Positions 35,123-45,268 of a DNA stretch of 64,000 nucleotides are shown in pieces. Position 1 is the stretch's first letter. Every line of letters starts with the position of its first letter. The stretch is from Marivirga lumbricoides. Lineage in GTDB: Bacteria; Bacteroidota; Bacteroidia; Cytophagales; Cyclobacteriaceae. The notes under the pieces are model-generated. The model searched no databases and had not been told where the DNA came from. It worked only from the letters and a program-made list of their open reading frames with translations. The stretch is taken from NCBI RefSeq assembly GCF_014636295.1, contig NZ_BMEC01000001.1, positions 1 to 64,000 of the forward strand, written 5' to 3'. Made by a program: the position numbers and the translations under genes.

Positions 35123-38100
35123 TTATCTTTTAATAATGGTGTACGTGGTGTAACCCTTATTAGGTACGTTAATTCTCAAATAATAAGTTCCCTGTCTAAG
35201 GTGTCCCATACTAACGTTAGCATTTGCCTCTTCGGTTTTAATATGCTCAACAAATTTACCCTCTAAGGTAAATATACTTAATTCAAGACTCTTAAAATTA
35301 CTTTCAATATTTAAATAATCCAAGATAGGATTCGGATATAATTTTATTTGCTGCTTTAAAGTCTTTTGTGAAGCAGTTATCTGGTCAATATACAAGTAAG
35401 CATCACTTATTTTTTCGCAATTTCCCTGAGTTACTAAAACTTCATAGCTTCCTTCCTTATGGGGCTCTATCGTAGCACTAACCTCATCATCCAGGATTTC
35501 TCCATTCAAGAACCATTGATAAGAGTCACCTTCAACTGTGCTTTCCAGAATATTTAAGTGGGCACTTATTTCAGGCTTTTGCATATCGGTAACAAATATA
35601 GTAAATTCAGTTGGTGAAGGAATACAACCACCTTCAGAAACTCCACTTATTCTATATGAGGTCTCAGATATAGGAGAAATATTAAAAATACCTGTAGAAT
35701 TCTCGCTTACCAATGAATCTCCTTTGTACAAATGGTAATTTAAAATGCTTGAGGATGAGAAAGCATTAACCTCCACAGACTCCCCTGGACAAATTGATTG
35801 ATCTTTTATATCAGCTAATGAAGCTGGATTCATAAGAGTAATAATAGCAGATGATTCCAATTCAAATGTTCCACAACTTTGCGTGGTAGCGGAAATAAAC
35901 ACCTCGTTTGTACCATTGTTTAAGTGAGATGAAGGTATTTCAGTACTTATCTGATTTCCATTACCCATTACTTCAGCCACAACATTTCCATTTAAGATAA
36001 AGTTGTAAGCTATCCCACTCTCAGAATCGATAGTAACTGTTGCAGAAGATTTACCACACACCTGGCTACCAATTACAGCAATACTTCGATCTACAGAAGA
36101 TATCAATTCTGCCTGAAACGAACCTACTACAGAAGAATCACATTGTCCAACTTTTCCATATACATTGAAATTAGAAGGCTCATACGTAAGTAATGAATGC
36201 GGTATAGAAAAGGAAGTTTGACTTTTTCCTTCTATTGATGATACCAAAGTATTCTCGTTGTAAATAGAATATGTAAATGAAGGGTTTAAATCAGTTAAAG
36301 TATAGATGGCATCTTCTCCTTCGCAGGTACTGAGAGCATCTAAACTTCCTAAGGAAGGAGCAGCTCTGTTATTCAATATCATACTAAATCTTTCAGGGTT
36401 TTTGGAAAGTCGATCACTGTTTACCTGAAAGGAATAGGAATCATTACTACTTAAATGTATGATATTGCCTGTAAAATTATCAATTATATCTACTGAATAA
36501 TACTTGGTTAAATTACTAACTCCTTCAAATGATAATGTGAAATTACCTGTCCTACTAACTGATTCCATGATGAATGGTATAGTAACAGAACAATTAGAAT
36601 TACTCAACTTGGGAATACTGTTTATTTTTAAATTTAAGTTATCCTCAGATCTTGATGAGAAGGTATATTTATTATTCGTATTCAATTTCCTAACAGCGTC
36701 AACTTCAGGATCGTAAGAAAAAGTTGCGTTATCTCTTAATGCAAAAACTACTTCATCAGAAAATGTGGAACTTACTAATTTAACCCTAAATGTTTCTAAA
36801 GGGTTAGTTCCACGGAAATAAACCGGAGATTGATCTACACTTTTAACTTCTTCAACAGTTGATAAGGAAGGTGAAGCTGCTGAAGTTCTTACCCAGAATG
36901 CCTGACCTGAAGCTATATATTGAGAACCACCATTAGCCCCTACCCCTGCAATATATGTTGCAAAACCACCTGATTCCGCAATTGGAACATGAACTTCGTC
37001 AAAAACATTCACTTTAGTCCATCCTAAAGCATCCCAATCAATTGGTGCAGCATAAGGATTAGCTACTAAATTCCATGATTCAGCAGGTACACCTGAAAAG
37101 TCAACTGGTAGTGAGGCCGCCTGTTGTTTCAGAGTTCCCTTAACAGATCCTATAATATTTGAAGTACTATTTCTTAAAAATGGTGTATATCCCCTACCAT
37201 TTTCAATAGGGTTAGAAGCTGCCGTACCGCTGGAAGGATAATCAACATACTCGCTATTGGCAGCATCATAGTAAAACAAAGAAGGATTGGATGAATTTAT
37301 TGTTTTCCCATCGTATGTGCCGGTTGAAGGATCATCAAAATTTCCTGATATAGGTATTTCCTCCTGCCAGTCAGCCACAGTAGCATCAGTTATTGGTGAA
37401 CCGAGATAACGGTAATATCTACCCACATTGAAGTATCTCTCAACTGTAATATCCCCTGTAACAGACGAGCTTGAAGGGATTATACCAACATAAGCCGCTT
37501 CAGTTGAAGAAGTAGATTGTAAAATCAAATTTCCTGAACCGGATCCATCCACATCAAAAATTGTATTTGCTCCAATAGTTACCCCATTAATTAAAGAAAC
37601 AGCCGTATTATTGTTGTTGATTGTACCGCCTCTTACATTTAAGTTAAAAAGATCGAGTGCACTTGATCCCCCTATAGATCTGGTACCACTGCCTGTCATA
37701 TCAACGGTACCGTTGCCATTATTAAATATACCATTATTTACAAAATTACCTGATACAAAAAGAGTATTAGGAGAATTTAAAGTACCAGTTATTTCTATTG
37801 AATGAAAATTTGGAGATGTTCCACTTATAGATGTTGTACCTCCAAAAATTACTCTACCTTCATTCGCATTAAAACTTCCTGAATTACTGATATTACCTAT
37901 AACTGTTAAATCCTGTGAAGCGGATGCTGTTAGACTGTTAGTAATATCAATATTATTAAATGTTACAGGCTGACTTCCAGAAATGGTAGTATTCCCTCCA
38001 AAAGTAACCGTTCCGGAACTACTATTTAAAACACCATCATTAACTAGATCACCATTAACATTAAAATTAGCCATTGGATTTAGAGTACCCGTAACAGAAA

Positions 38101-40378
38101 TATCACCAAAAGTTGGTGTTGTAGTACCTGTAATATTAGTTAAACCACTAAAGGTAAATGTAGCATCTTGCAGGGCTGAATTGGAATTACTTATAAAATC
38201 ACCTTTAAGATCTATGCTTTGAGTCCCGGCATCTAGCTGACCATTCACTAATTCCAGTCTGCCATTGATTGTTGAATTAGATGCCAAAGTTACAATTCCA
38301 GTGTTTCTCTTGATTAAGTTGTTTAAAGCAGTACTAACCACTGGGAGTTCAGGCCCTGTATTAATATTTACTACATTACTATATACCACATCATAAGATC
38401 CTATTGCGTTTAATTGATCTGTTAATTGCCCTGTTCCTTTTCTTTCAACATATCCCCCATCATTTATAGAAATAGTTCCTTCATTTGTAAACGTACCAGA
38501 AAATAGATTCAAAGAATCTATAGCAAAATCAGAAAGACCTGTAGAAAAATTTGAAGAAGCTCTGTCTAGTGTAAGTTTCTGTAAATCACCTGTCAGAGAT
38601 ACTGCTGTTGGTAAAGTACCTGCTCCATTTATTACTAATGAGGATTGGCCATCTGAGATCAGGGAACCATTACTTTGAACAAAATCACCATTAATTGTAA
38701 AAGAATTTCCATTTAATGTAAGATCTCCGACAGTTTGTTCAAAAGTTCCTACAACTGTTAAAGGGCCTCCCAAAGTTACATTACCGGATGATGTTCTGTT
38801 AAGAGTAAAATTGTTAAGTTCTGTGGTTCCTATAAAGCCAAGAACCCCAAAATTTCCGGTACCTCCTATTACGAGGTTAGACGTTGAGCCGCCAGACAAC
38901 CCTCCATTCGAGGTACTTACCGTACCATTCAATGTTAAGGTGTTTGCACCAATATTAAATGAACCTTCTATCAAATTAAGTGACCTACCAGCTCCAATAG
39001 TTAGATTATTACTCATGCTTGCACCTAGTAAATTATTGATTTCTAAATTAAAGCCTGAGGCAGGTAATCCATTCCCTATATTTTGTGCTGAAGTACCATT
39101 ATAAATAAATGTTACCGGTATTCCATAAGTTCTGGTTCCTGATACTTTGATATTACCTGAAGTAGTTCCGGTAGAAATCCCTTCCTCTGATGAGATACCA
39201 AGAATAACATTATCATTAACAACTAAATCACCAGAACCACTTAATGCTCCAGATATTATATCGTAAGTAGAATTGGGGCCGAATGAATAATCAATTTCGA
39301 TATTAGCCTCATTCGTAAAATCAATTGTACCTGAACCATTAAAATTTAATTGAGCTAACCCTTCTCCTGTCTTTAAAATATCACCTCCATTGCATATGAA
39401 GTTTCCTGACAAATTAATAATTCCCTCACCATTAGGAGAACCACCAAATTCGGATGCATCGATATCTAAAGCACCTCCATTAATATTTAAGTCTCCCGTT
39501 ATATTAACTGTAGTATTAGCTATATAAGCCATTCCTAGTGCAGCATCATCATTAAGCACTAAATTACGGCCTATATTTATTGTTATAGTTCCTTCATAAT
39601 CAAAATCGACCAGGCTAGCATTGTTAATAATTAAATCTCTTCCAATTGAATACGATGATGATGATGATGATGAAAAAAGAAGATAGGTACTTCCTGTATT
39701 TTCTATAATAAAATCATTATCTGCAATAGGTTGGAAATTTAAATCAATAAAATTAGCTGTTGAAGCCGGGGTGTCCCAAACAAAATTATAAAAATTTTGG
39801 TTTAAGCCATTTGGTGCATTTGTATTGGTTGTATTTCCGGAAACTAATAAAGTGCTACCTGTTTCCCAGGTTGCAGTGGGGATTGTGCCTTGAGTAGAAG
39901 TACTATTTAAATTAAGTGTACCTCCGCTTTTAATTAGTAGATTTAAATTAGTATTCGAAACAGAAGTATTATCATCAAGTCTCAAATTTCCATATACATT
40001 TACTAACCCTCTAGGTGTTCCAAATCTACCACCAGTAGCAGGAGTAATAACTAAATCATTTCCTGGCCCATCATTTAATAGAAGTGATCCATTACTTGAA
40101 ATATTTAAGGTTGCGGAAGATAAAACTGATATTTGATCAGCAGTAATAGCAACTCCGGACTGTATAGAAACTATATGACCGCTTCTAATTGAAATCTCTC
40201 CATCTGCACTACTAGGAACGTTCGCACTATTACTCCATGCTCCCCCTTGAAATTCCTCCCATGTATCACTGTCATTCCAGTTTCCTGATTGGCGAGAGCG
40301 AAAATCCCCATTTACTTGAGCATAACTACTCAATCCAAATAAGCAAAAAAATACAAATACCAGTATATGTTGTTTCAT
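35123..40378 (-). CDS. giant T9SS-secreted surface protein
   Basis: 1751 residues, the largest gene of the window. The signal peptide MKQHILVFVFFCLFGLSSYAQ is followed by a G8-like opening (GNWNDSDTWEEFQGGAWS). Residues of about 60-950 are repetitive beta-helix-like segments rich in Asn, Gly, Ser and Thr; copies of about 45 residues are clear near 790-930 (NSSSGTVTFGGNTTISGSQP versus NANEGRVIFGGTTSISGTSP). Several Ig-like units with Cys pairs follow (about 1370-1670). The last 75 residues (LYPNPILDYLNIES, then YYLRINVPNKGYTTYTIIKR) form a type A T9SS sorting domain. Probably a cell-surface adhesin or matrix protein. The target ligand is unknown. Confidence 0.88.
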   Translation of the reverse strand: MKQHILVFVFFCLFGLSSYAQVNGDFRSRQSGNWNDSDTWEEFQGGAWSNSANVPSSADGEISIRSGHIVSIQSGVAITADQISVLSSATLNISSNGSLLLNDGPGNDLVITPATGGRFGTPRGLVNVYGNLRLDDNTSVSNTNLNLLIKSGGTLNLNSTSTQGTIPTATWETGSTLLVSGNTTNTNAPNGLNQNFYNFVWDTPASTANFIDLNFQPIADNDFIIENTGSTYLLFSSSSSSSYSIGRDLIINNASLVDFDYEGTITINIGRNLVLNDDAALGMAYIANTTVNITGDLNINGGALDIDASEFGGSPNGEGIINLSGNFICNGGDILKTGEGLAQLNFNGSGTIDFTNEANIEIDYSFGPNSTYDIISGALSGSGDLVVNDNVILGISSEEGISTGTTSGNIKVSGTRTYGIPVTFIYNGTSAQNIGNGLPASGFNLEINNLLGASMSNNLTIGAGRSLNLIEGSFNIGANTLTLNGTVSTSNGGLSGGSTSNLVIGGTGNFGVLGFIGTTELNNFTLNRTSSGNVTLGGPLTVVGTFEQTVGDLTLNGNSFTINGDFVQSNGSLISDGQSSLVINGAGTLPTAVSLTGDLQKLTLDRASSNFSTGLSDFAIDSLNLFSGTFTNEGTISINDGGYVERKGTGQLTDQLNAIGSYDVVYSNVVNINTGPELPVVSTALNNLIKRNTGIVTLASNSTINGRLELVNGQLDAGTQSIDLKGDFISNSNSALQDATFTFSGLTNITGTTTPTFGDISVTGTLNPMANFNVNGDLVNDGVLNSSSGTVTFGGNTTISGSQPVTFNNIDITNSLTASASQDLTVIGNISNSGSFNANEGRVIFGGTTSISGTSPNFHSIEITGTLNSPNTLFVSGNFVNNGIFNNGNGTVDMTGSGTRSIGGSSALDLFNLNVRGGTINNNNTAVSLINGVTIGANTIFDVDGSGSGNLILQSTSSTEAAYVGIIPSSSSVTGDITVERYFNVGRYYRYLGSPITDATVADWQEEIPISGNFDDPSTGTYDGKTINSSNPSLFYYDAANSEYVDYPSSGTAASNPIENGRGYTPFLRNSTSNIIGSVKGTLKQQAASLPVDFSGVPAESWNLVANPYAAPIDWDALGWTKVNVFDEVHVPIAESGGFATYIAGVGANGGSQYIASGQAFWVRTSAASPSLSTVEEVKSVDQSPVYFRGTNPLETFRVKLVSSTFSDEVVFALRDNATFSYDPEVDAVRKLNTNNKYTFSSRSEDNLNLKINSIPKLSNSNCSVTIPFIMESVSRTGNFTLSFEGVSNLTKYYSVDIIDNFTGNIIHLSSNDSYSFQVNSDRLSKNPERFSMILNNRAAPSLGSLDALSTCEGEDAIYTLTDLNPSFTYSIYNENTLVSSIEGKSQTSFSIPHSLLTYEPSNFNVYGKVGQCDSSVVGSFQAELISSVDRSIAVIGSQVCGKSSATVTIDSESGIAYNFILNGNVVAEVMGNGNQISTEIPSSHLNNGTNEVFISATTQSCGTFELESSAIITLMNPASLADIKDQSICPGESVEVNAFSSSSILNYHLYKGDSLVSENSTGIFNISPISETSYRISGVSEGGCIPSPTEFTIFVTDMQKPEISAHLNILESTVEGDSYQWFLNGEILDDEVSATIEPHKEGSYEVLVTQGNCEKISDAYLYIDQITASQKTLKQQIKLYPNPILDYLNIESNFKSLELSIFTLEGKFVEHIKTEEANANVSMGHLRQGTYYLRINVPNKGYTTYTIIKR
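39654..39673 (-). repeat. trinucleotide repeat encoding a serine run
   Basis: Six-plus GAT units on the plus strand are TCA codons on the minus strand. They give most of a serine stretch (LLFSSSSSSSYS) at about residue 236 of the surface protein. Length changes by whole units would keep the frame. Confidence 0.9.
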
Positions 40379-40721
40379 ACTTCAACTTTTCTTCTTTCAA
40401 ACTATAAGTAAATCACCTATTCTTAAGGCAAATTTAATGGGTAAAATTACTAACTATAATTTCTATATTGCTGATAATAACCTATTAAATATTACATTTC
40501 AGCGAATAATATTAAATTTTTAAGAAATATCACTGTCTAAGTTCAGGAATTACGAAATTAAAGTATTGATGGATTTTGAAAAAATTTTGGTACTCAAAAG
40601 ATCTTTAAGAAAATCTAAATTAATTAGGAACCCTGTAATTCAAGCTAAAACATATCTAATTGTTTTAAAAACTTTAAATTGACGAAATTTTTAGAGTAAT
40701 TAAAAAAACAAACTGCCGCTT
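40379..40721. other. divergent intergenic region
   Basis: 343 very AT-rich bases between the surface-protein and gntK starts. On the minus strand TAAATTTG (40429-40436) is a possible -7 element for the surface-protein gene, about 50 bases before its ATG. No -33 element, operator or RNA gene could be recognised. Confidence 0.35.
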
Positions 40722-41225
40722 ATGAATGAACATATTAATCCAGTGATATTTGTTATGGGCGTTTCTGGTTCAGGTAAATCCACTATTGGGAAATTACTTT
40801 CACTTAAACTATCACTACCCTATTTTGAAGGTGATGAATATCATTCTCCAGAAAATATCGCAAAAATGTCTGCTGCCCAGCCATTAACAGATATAGATAG
40901 GCAAGTCTGGTTAGAAAGCCTTAACCAACTGGCAATCAACCAAGGAAAAAATAAAGGGTGTATTATTGGATGTTCGGCATTAAAGGAGAAATATAGAAAG
41001 ACACTGGCAAAAGGGGTCTCTCAGCCTGTCTACTTTGTTTTTCTTGAGGGTAACTTTGAAATTATCTCTCAAAGATTGCAAAACAGAAAAGGGCACTTCA
41101 TGCCTCCGGCTTTGTTACAATCTCAGTTTGAAGCCTTGCAAATTCCCGAAAATGCAATAAAAATAAATATACTAGATCCTCCTGAGCAAATTGTAAATAA
41201 TATCATACAAAATCTTTCTCATTAA
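40722..41225 (+). CDS. gntK: gluconokinase
   Basis: 167 residues. It phosphorylates D-gluconate to 6-phosphogluconate for the pentose phosphate or Entner-Doudoroff route. The P-loop is G13-VSGSGKST-21. The family signature follows: EGDEYHSPENIAKMSAAQPL, then TDIDRQVWLESL and IIGCSALKEKYR. RKGHFMPPALLQSQFEALQ near the end is the lid and substrate region. It is 32 bases before a gluconate permease gene and surely in one operon with it. No GntR-type regulator is adjacent. Confidence 0.95.
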   Translation: MNEHINPVIFVMGVSGSGKSTIGKLLSLKLSLPYFEGDEYHSPENIAKMSAAQPLTDIDRQVWLESLNQLAINQGKNKGCIIGCSALKEKYRKTLAKGVSQPVYFVFLEGNFEIISQRLQNRKGHFMPPALLQSQFEALQIPENAIKINILDPPEQIVNNIIQNLSH

Positions 41226-41257
41226 AAAACTGGAATTCAACCTGCATAACCGAAAAA

Positions 41258-42610
41258 ATGATACAATATAATTTATTAACAGCTGTAGTTGCTGGCATAT
41301 TTATACTCCTCTCACTTATTCTTAGATTAAAGTTGCATGCTTTTATTTCATTATTAATTGCCAGTATAGCAGTTGGGGTAATCGCAGGTTTAGAACCCAT
41401 GGTCATCATGAAAACCATTCAGGAAGGGATGGCTAACACTTTGGGTTTCGTTGCTACAGTGGTAGGGTTAGGTGCTATGTTTGGTGCAATACTGGAGCAA
41501 TCTGGAGGAGCCCGAGTAATTGCCACGTTCTTAATTGAAAAAATGGGTGAAAAAAAAGCTCCGGTCGCGATGGCATTGGCTGGTTTCATCATTGCAATCC
41601 CTGTATTCTTCGAAGTAGCTTTTATTTTACTAGTGCCTATGATTTATGCCCTCCAGCGCAAAACAAAAAAATCACTCTTGCTTTATGCGCTCCCCCTTCT
41701 GGCTGGCCTTGCCATCACACATGCTTTTATACCTCCTACACCGGGCCCTATTGCCGTAGCAGATATTATAGGCGCTGATTTAGGTTGGGTAATATTAATA
41801 GGTTGTGTTACCGGCTTTCCTGCTGTAATAATTGGAGGTCTATATTATGGAAAATACATTGGAAATAGAATATATGTAGAAGCCCCAACTCACGACCTGC
41901 TTAAAAAAAAAGAAGGGCTTCAGAATAAGAAAAAAGTACCAGCGGTGAGTACTATACTATTCATTATTGCTATCCCTATTTTACTGATTTTAACCAGCAC
42001 TTTTGCCGATAGCGGGATAGTGGAGATTCAAAGCGGAATTCTCTTAGAAGTTATCAGCCTAATAGGGCATCCCTTTTCAGCATTAATAATAGCCAATATA
42101 ATTGCCTGGAATATTTTAGGATTAAAACTTGGATATACTAAAGCTGAATTACTAAAAGTCACATCAAAATCAATGGAACCTGCAGGCCTTATTATTTTAA
42201 TTACAGGGGCTGGCGGAGTTTTTAAACAAATGTTAGTAAATACCGGTGCAGGAGAATTAATTGCTGAGTCTTTGGGAGGAATAGGATTTCCAATTATTGT
42301 GTTCGCATTTATTGTTGCACTAATTGTCAGAGTAATTCAGGGCTCTGCTACAGTAGCAATGATTACCGCAGCCAGCCTTGTAGCTCCACTTATTTCAAAT
42401 ACTTCTACTAGTTTCGAAATAGCTTGCGTAGTAGTAGCCATTGCTGCCGGTGGTACTTTTTTATCTCATGTAAATGATAGTGGTTATTGGCTTGTAAAAG
42501 AATTTTTAGGGATCAGTGAGAAGGTTACCTTTAAAACCTGGACTGTGATGACTGCAATTATATCTGTTACCGCTTTTTGCATTGTTTGCCTGATTACTTA
42601 TATATTCTGA
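41258..42610 (+). CDS. gntP: gluconate permease, GntP family
   Basis: 450 residues with 12-14 membrane helices. H+-coupled uptake of gluconate or related sugar acids. Family hallmarks are EGMANTLGFVATVVGLGAMF, AIPVFFEVAFILLVPMIYAL, AFIPPTPGPIAVADIIGADL and, near the end, HVNDSGYWLVKEFLGISE. Its pairing with gntK supports gluconate as the substrate. The operon ends here; an inverted repeat without a T-run lies 40 bases downstream. Confidence 0.94.
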   Translation: MIQYNLLTAVVAGIFILLSLILRLKLHAFISLLIASIAVGVIAGLEPMVIMKTIQEGMANTLGFVATVVGLGAMFGAILEQSGGARVIATFLIEKMGEKKAPVAMALAGFIIAIPVFFEVAFILLVPMIYALQRKTKKSLLLYALPLLAGLAITHAFIPPTPGPIAVADIIGADLGWVILIGCVTGFPAVIIGGLYYGKYIGNRIYVEAPTHDLLKKKEGLQNKKKVPAVSTILFIIAIPILLILTSTFADSGIVEIQSGILLEVISLIGHPFSALIIANIIAWNILGLKLGYTKAELLKVTSKSMEPAGLIILITGAGGVFKQMLVNTGAGELIAESLGGIGFPIIVFAFIVALIVRVIQGSATVAMITAASLVAPLISNTSTSFEIACVVVAIAAGGTFLSHVNDSGYWLVKEFLGISEKVTFKTWTVMTAIISVTAFCIVCLITYIF

Positions 42611-42649
42611 ACACATATAAGATTCGTGATAATTATTTAAACCTTTAAT

Positions 42650-42682
42650 CCAATAGTCAGACATGATTAATTGAACTATTGG
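42650..42682. repeat. inverted repeat between gntP and the antiporter gene
   Basis: CCAATAGT pairs with ACTATTGG (42650-42657 with 42675-42682) across 17 bases. No T-run follows, so it could be a weak terminator of the gnt operon or a regulator site for the antiporter gene. Confidence 0.45.
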
Positions 42683-42763
42683 TTAGATTAATTAATAAAT
42701 ATTTCTATTAAAGAAATTTATCACTATTTTTCCAATTCAAACTACTTTAATAACAGAGAATAA

Positions 42764-44596
42764 ATGGTCGAATTAGCAAGTATTTTAGTATTAGGTGTAT
42801 TTGCCCAGTGGTTGGCATGGAGAATAAAGCAACCTGCTATTTTACCTTTAATTCTGATTGGGCTACTTATTGGCCCTGTTTCAACCTTTTTTACCCCGGA
42901 TGGTACCAAACTGATTGATGGTGATAGCATCTTCTCAGGAGATTTACTTTTTTCCTTCGTTTCCTTATCAGTAGGAGTTATACTTTTTGAAGGTGGGCTT
43001 ACTCTTAATCTAAAAGAAGTAAAAACTGTAGCTACAACTGTTCGAAACCTTCTTGTTATTGGTGTGTTTATCACTTTTATTGGTGGAGCTATTGCTGCTC
43101 ACCTCATTTTAGACCTTAGTCTCTCGATGGCTTTTCTTTTCGGTGGGCTAATTATAGTTTCCGGTCCAACTGTAGTATTACCCATTCTTCGTAATGTAAG
43201 GCCCAATGCCAAAACTAACACCATATTAAAATGGGAAGGAATTTTAATAGACCCTCTAGGCGCCTTAATAGCCGTTTTAGTATATGAATTCATTAAAAGT
43301 TCCTCACATGGCGAATACTATACTGTAGAAGCACTAAAGGATTTCTTCGTTACTATCTCAATTGGTTTTTTTGTAGGAGGCATGGGTGCTATTATTATTT
43401 GGTATCTGATAGGTAAAAACAAAATACCGGAGTATCTTAGAAATATATTCACGCTGGGAACTGTGATATTAGTTTTTTCAACTGCTGATATCCTACAGAA
43501 AGAAGCAGGTCTATTAGCTGCCACTATTATGGGAATAGTGCTGGCAAATATGAAGTTGGAAGATTTTAAAAAAATTCTTTCTTTTAAAGAAGATATTAGC
43601 CTCATTCTGGTAACGCTGCTTTTCATCTTACTTTCCTCAAGAATTAATATTGAGCAAATAGAGCAATTAGGAACCAGAAGTTTATTACTTTTTGCAGTAG
43701 TTATATTTGTTCTAAGGCCTCTTGGAGTATTTCTGAGTTCTATCGGATCCAACTTGAAATGGCAGGAGAAATTATTTATCTCATGGATTGGCCCCAGAGG
43801 TATAGTGGCAGCAGCAGTGGCTTCCCTATTTTCACTTGATTTAATGAAATCCGAAACTACTTCTGCCTCTCTAAGAGCAGAGGCTGAATTATTACTGCCA
43901 TTGGTATTTCTTGTGATAGTAGGAACAGTAGTTATACAAGGTACTAGTGCTAAATGGGTGGGTAAACTTTTAAACGTATTACGTAAAGAACCTCAAGGTG
44001 TACTATTTGTAGGTGCAAATGAAATCGCTAAGAAACTTGCGCTTTTTCTTAAGAAAGAAGGCTTTTATGTATTATTGGCCGACACAGCAAAACATAATGT
44101 TGAGGAGGCCAGAAAGCTGGATTTACATGTGTATGAAGGAAATATTCTATCGGAAGAAATCTTTGAAGAGCTGGACCTCTCCCAAATAGGAAAACTTGTA
44201 GCAGTTACCAGTAACTCGGGCATCAACTCATTAGCACTAAGCTGGTTCGACAATGAATTGGGGATGCAAAACACTTACAGACTTGTAAGCAAAGAGGAAG
44301 CTGAAAACGAAAATCTTCCTTTGCCCAAAAATGTCCTTTTTAAATCCAGACTGGACTACCTAAGCCTTAACCAGATGCTGAGAGAAAACAGCGAAATTTC
44401 AGAAGTGAGATTTAATGCTGATTCAGAGTATGAGGAATTTATAGAAGAAAAAGGTAAAAGCATAATCCCACTATTTATAATCAAACCCGGTAAAAAGCTT
44501 CATATAATTTCAGGTTACCCTGAGGAAGTAGAGAAAGAGGACAGACTAATTTTCTTAAAAAAGAAGAATTATGACATGCAAAGTACTGAAAGCTAG
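42764..44596 (+). CDS. CPA1-type Na+/H+ antiporter with C-terminal TrkA-N-like domain
   Basis: 610 residues. Residues 1-405 contain about twelve membrane helices with the ion-site signature GILIDPLGALIAVLVYEFI and the SVGVILFEGGLTLNLKE and SWIGPRGIVAAAVASL segments of NhaP/CPA1 exchangers. From about 410 a Rossmann-type domain (GVLFVGANEIAKKLALFL, then DTAKHNVEEARKLDLHVYEG and LVAVTSNSGINSLAL) resembles the TrkA-N/RCK regulatory domain that binds nucleotides. Residues of about 550-605 form a small TrkA-C-like end. It probably exports Na+ or K+ for pH and salt homeostasis. Monocistronic. Confidence 0.9.
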   Translation: MVELASILVLGVFAQWLAWRIKQPAILPLILIGLLIGPVSTFFTPDGTKLIDGDSIFSGDLLFSFVSLSVGVILFEGGLTLNLKEVKTVATTVRNLLVIGVFITFIGGAIAAHLILDLSLSMAFLFGGLIIVSGPTVVLPILRNVRPNAKTNTILKWEGILIDPLGALIAVLVYEFIKSSSHGEYYTVEALKDFFVTISIGFFVGGMGAIIIWYLIGKNKIPEYLRNIFTLGTVILVFSTADILQKEAGLLAATIMGIVLANMKLEDFKKILSFKEDISLILVTLLFILLSSRINIEQIEQLGTRSLLLFAVVIFVLRPLGVFLSSIGSNLKWQEKLFISWIGPRGIVAAAVASLFSLDLMKSETTSASLRAEAELLLPLVFLVIVGTVVIQGTSAKWVGKLLNVLRKEPQGVLFVGANEIAKKLALFLKKEGFYVLLADTAKHNVEEARKLDLHVYEGNILSEEIFEELDLSQIGKLVAVTSNSGINSLALSWFDNELGMQNTYRLVSKEEAENENLPLPKNVLFKSRLDYLSLNQMLRENSEISEVRFNADSEYEEFIEEKGKSIIPLFIIKPGKKLHIISGYPEEVEKEDRLIFLKKKNYDMQSTES

Positions 44597-44854
44597 TATG
44601 GGATTTATTCATCCTCTACAATAAATTATAGCGAGAAACTATTCTACGAATTTAATAATGACGATGTCAGCAATCTTTCACGAGGTTGATGTGCCTATCT
44701 TTTAAGTCTAAAACATTATTAATACACCTACTTTATTTTCCTTAGTGAATTTTTACAATTACTTGATTCTCTGACATTCGATAAATTAAATGCATTTATA
44801 TATTTAATTATTTCGCTAAGATTAGAATAAAGAATTGCTTTATATTGTTGATCA

Positions 44855-44868
44855 ACTAAATATTTAGT
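44855..44868. promoter_or_regulatory. palindromic operator of the BlaI-M56 operon
   Basis: ACTAAATATTTAGT is a perfect 14-bp palindrome 30 bases before the BlaI-family start codon. Its layout resembles the TACTACATATGTAGTA dyads bound by BlaI/MecI. A near copy lies before the LRR gene at 6135. The rest of the 302-base gap 44597-44898 shows nothing recognisable. Confidence 0.65.
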
Positions 44869-44898
44869 ATATCTTAGTGTAATCATTATTAACCAGAT

Positions 44899-45267
44899 AT
44901 GCAACAACTTACAAGAGCCGAAGAAGAAATTATGCAGAAGCTTTGGGAGCTGGAAAAAGCTCATGTTAAAGAAGTTTTGAGTTTAATGCCAGAGCCCAAA
45001 CCAGCCTATAACACAGTGAGTACCATCATAAGAATTCTGGAAAAAAAAGGAGTGGTAGGTCATGAAGTTGTGGGCAAGAGCCATTTGTATTTCCCGATTT
45101 TAAGGAAAGAGGAATATAAAAAGCAATCTCTGAAGCAATTGATCCAAGGCTATTTTGAGGGCTCGTTTTCTCAAATGGCTTCTTTCTTTGCCAAAGAAGA
45201 AAATTTAAGTACAAAAGAGGTAGATGAACTTCTCAGTCATCTTAAAAAGGATATAAAAGACAAATAA
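44899..45267 (+). CDS. BlaI/MecI/CopY-family repressor
   Basis: 122 residues. The winged helix (QQLTRAEEEIMQKLWELEKA, then NTVSTIIRILEKKGVVGHE with the wing HLYFPILRKEEY) and the C-terminal dimerisation helices (QMASFFAKEENLSTKEVDELLSHLKK) are full length. In the bla/mec systems this repressor is cleaved after activation of the M56 peptidase encoded with it. The next gene, 1 base downstream, encodes such a peptidase. There is no beta-lactamase gene in the operon, so the regulon is probably different from antibiotic resistance. Confidence 0.93.
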   Translation: MQQLTRAEEEIMQKLWELEKAHVKEVLSLMPEPKPAYNTVSTIIRILEKKGVVGHEVVGKSHLYFPILRKEEYKKQSLKQLIQGYFEGSFSQMASFFAKEENLSTKEVDELLSHLKKDIKDK

Positions 45268-45268
45268 T

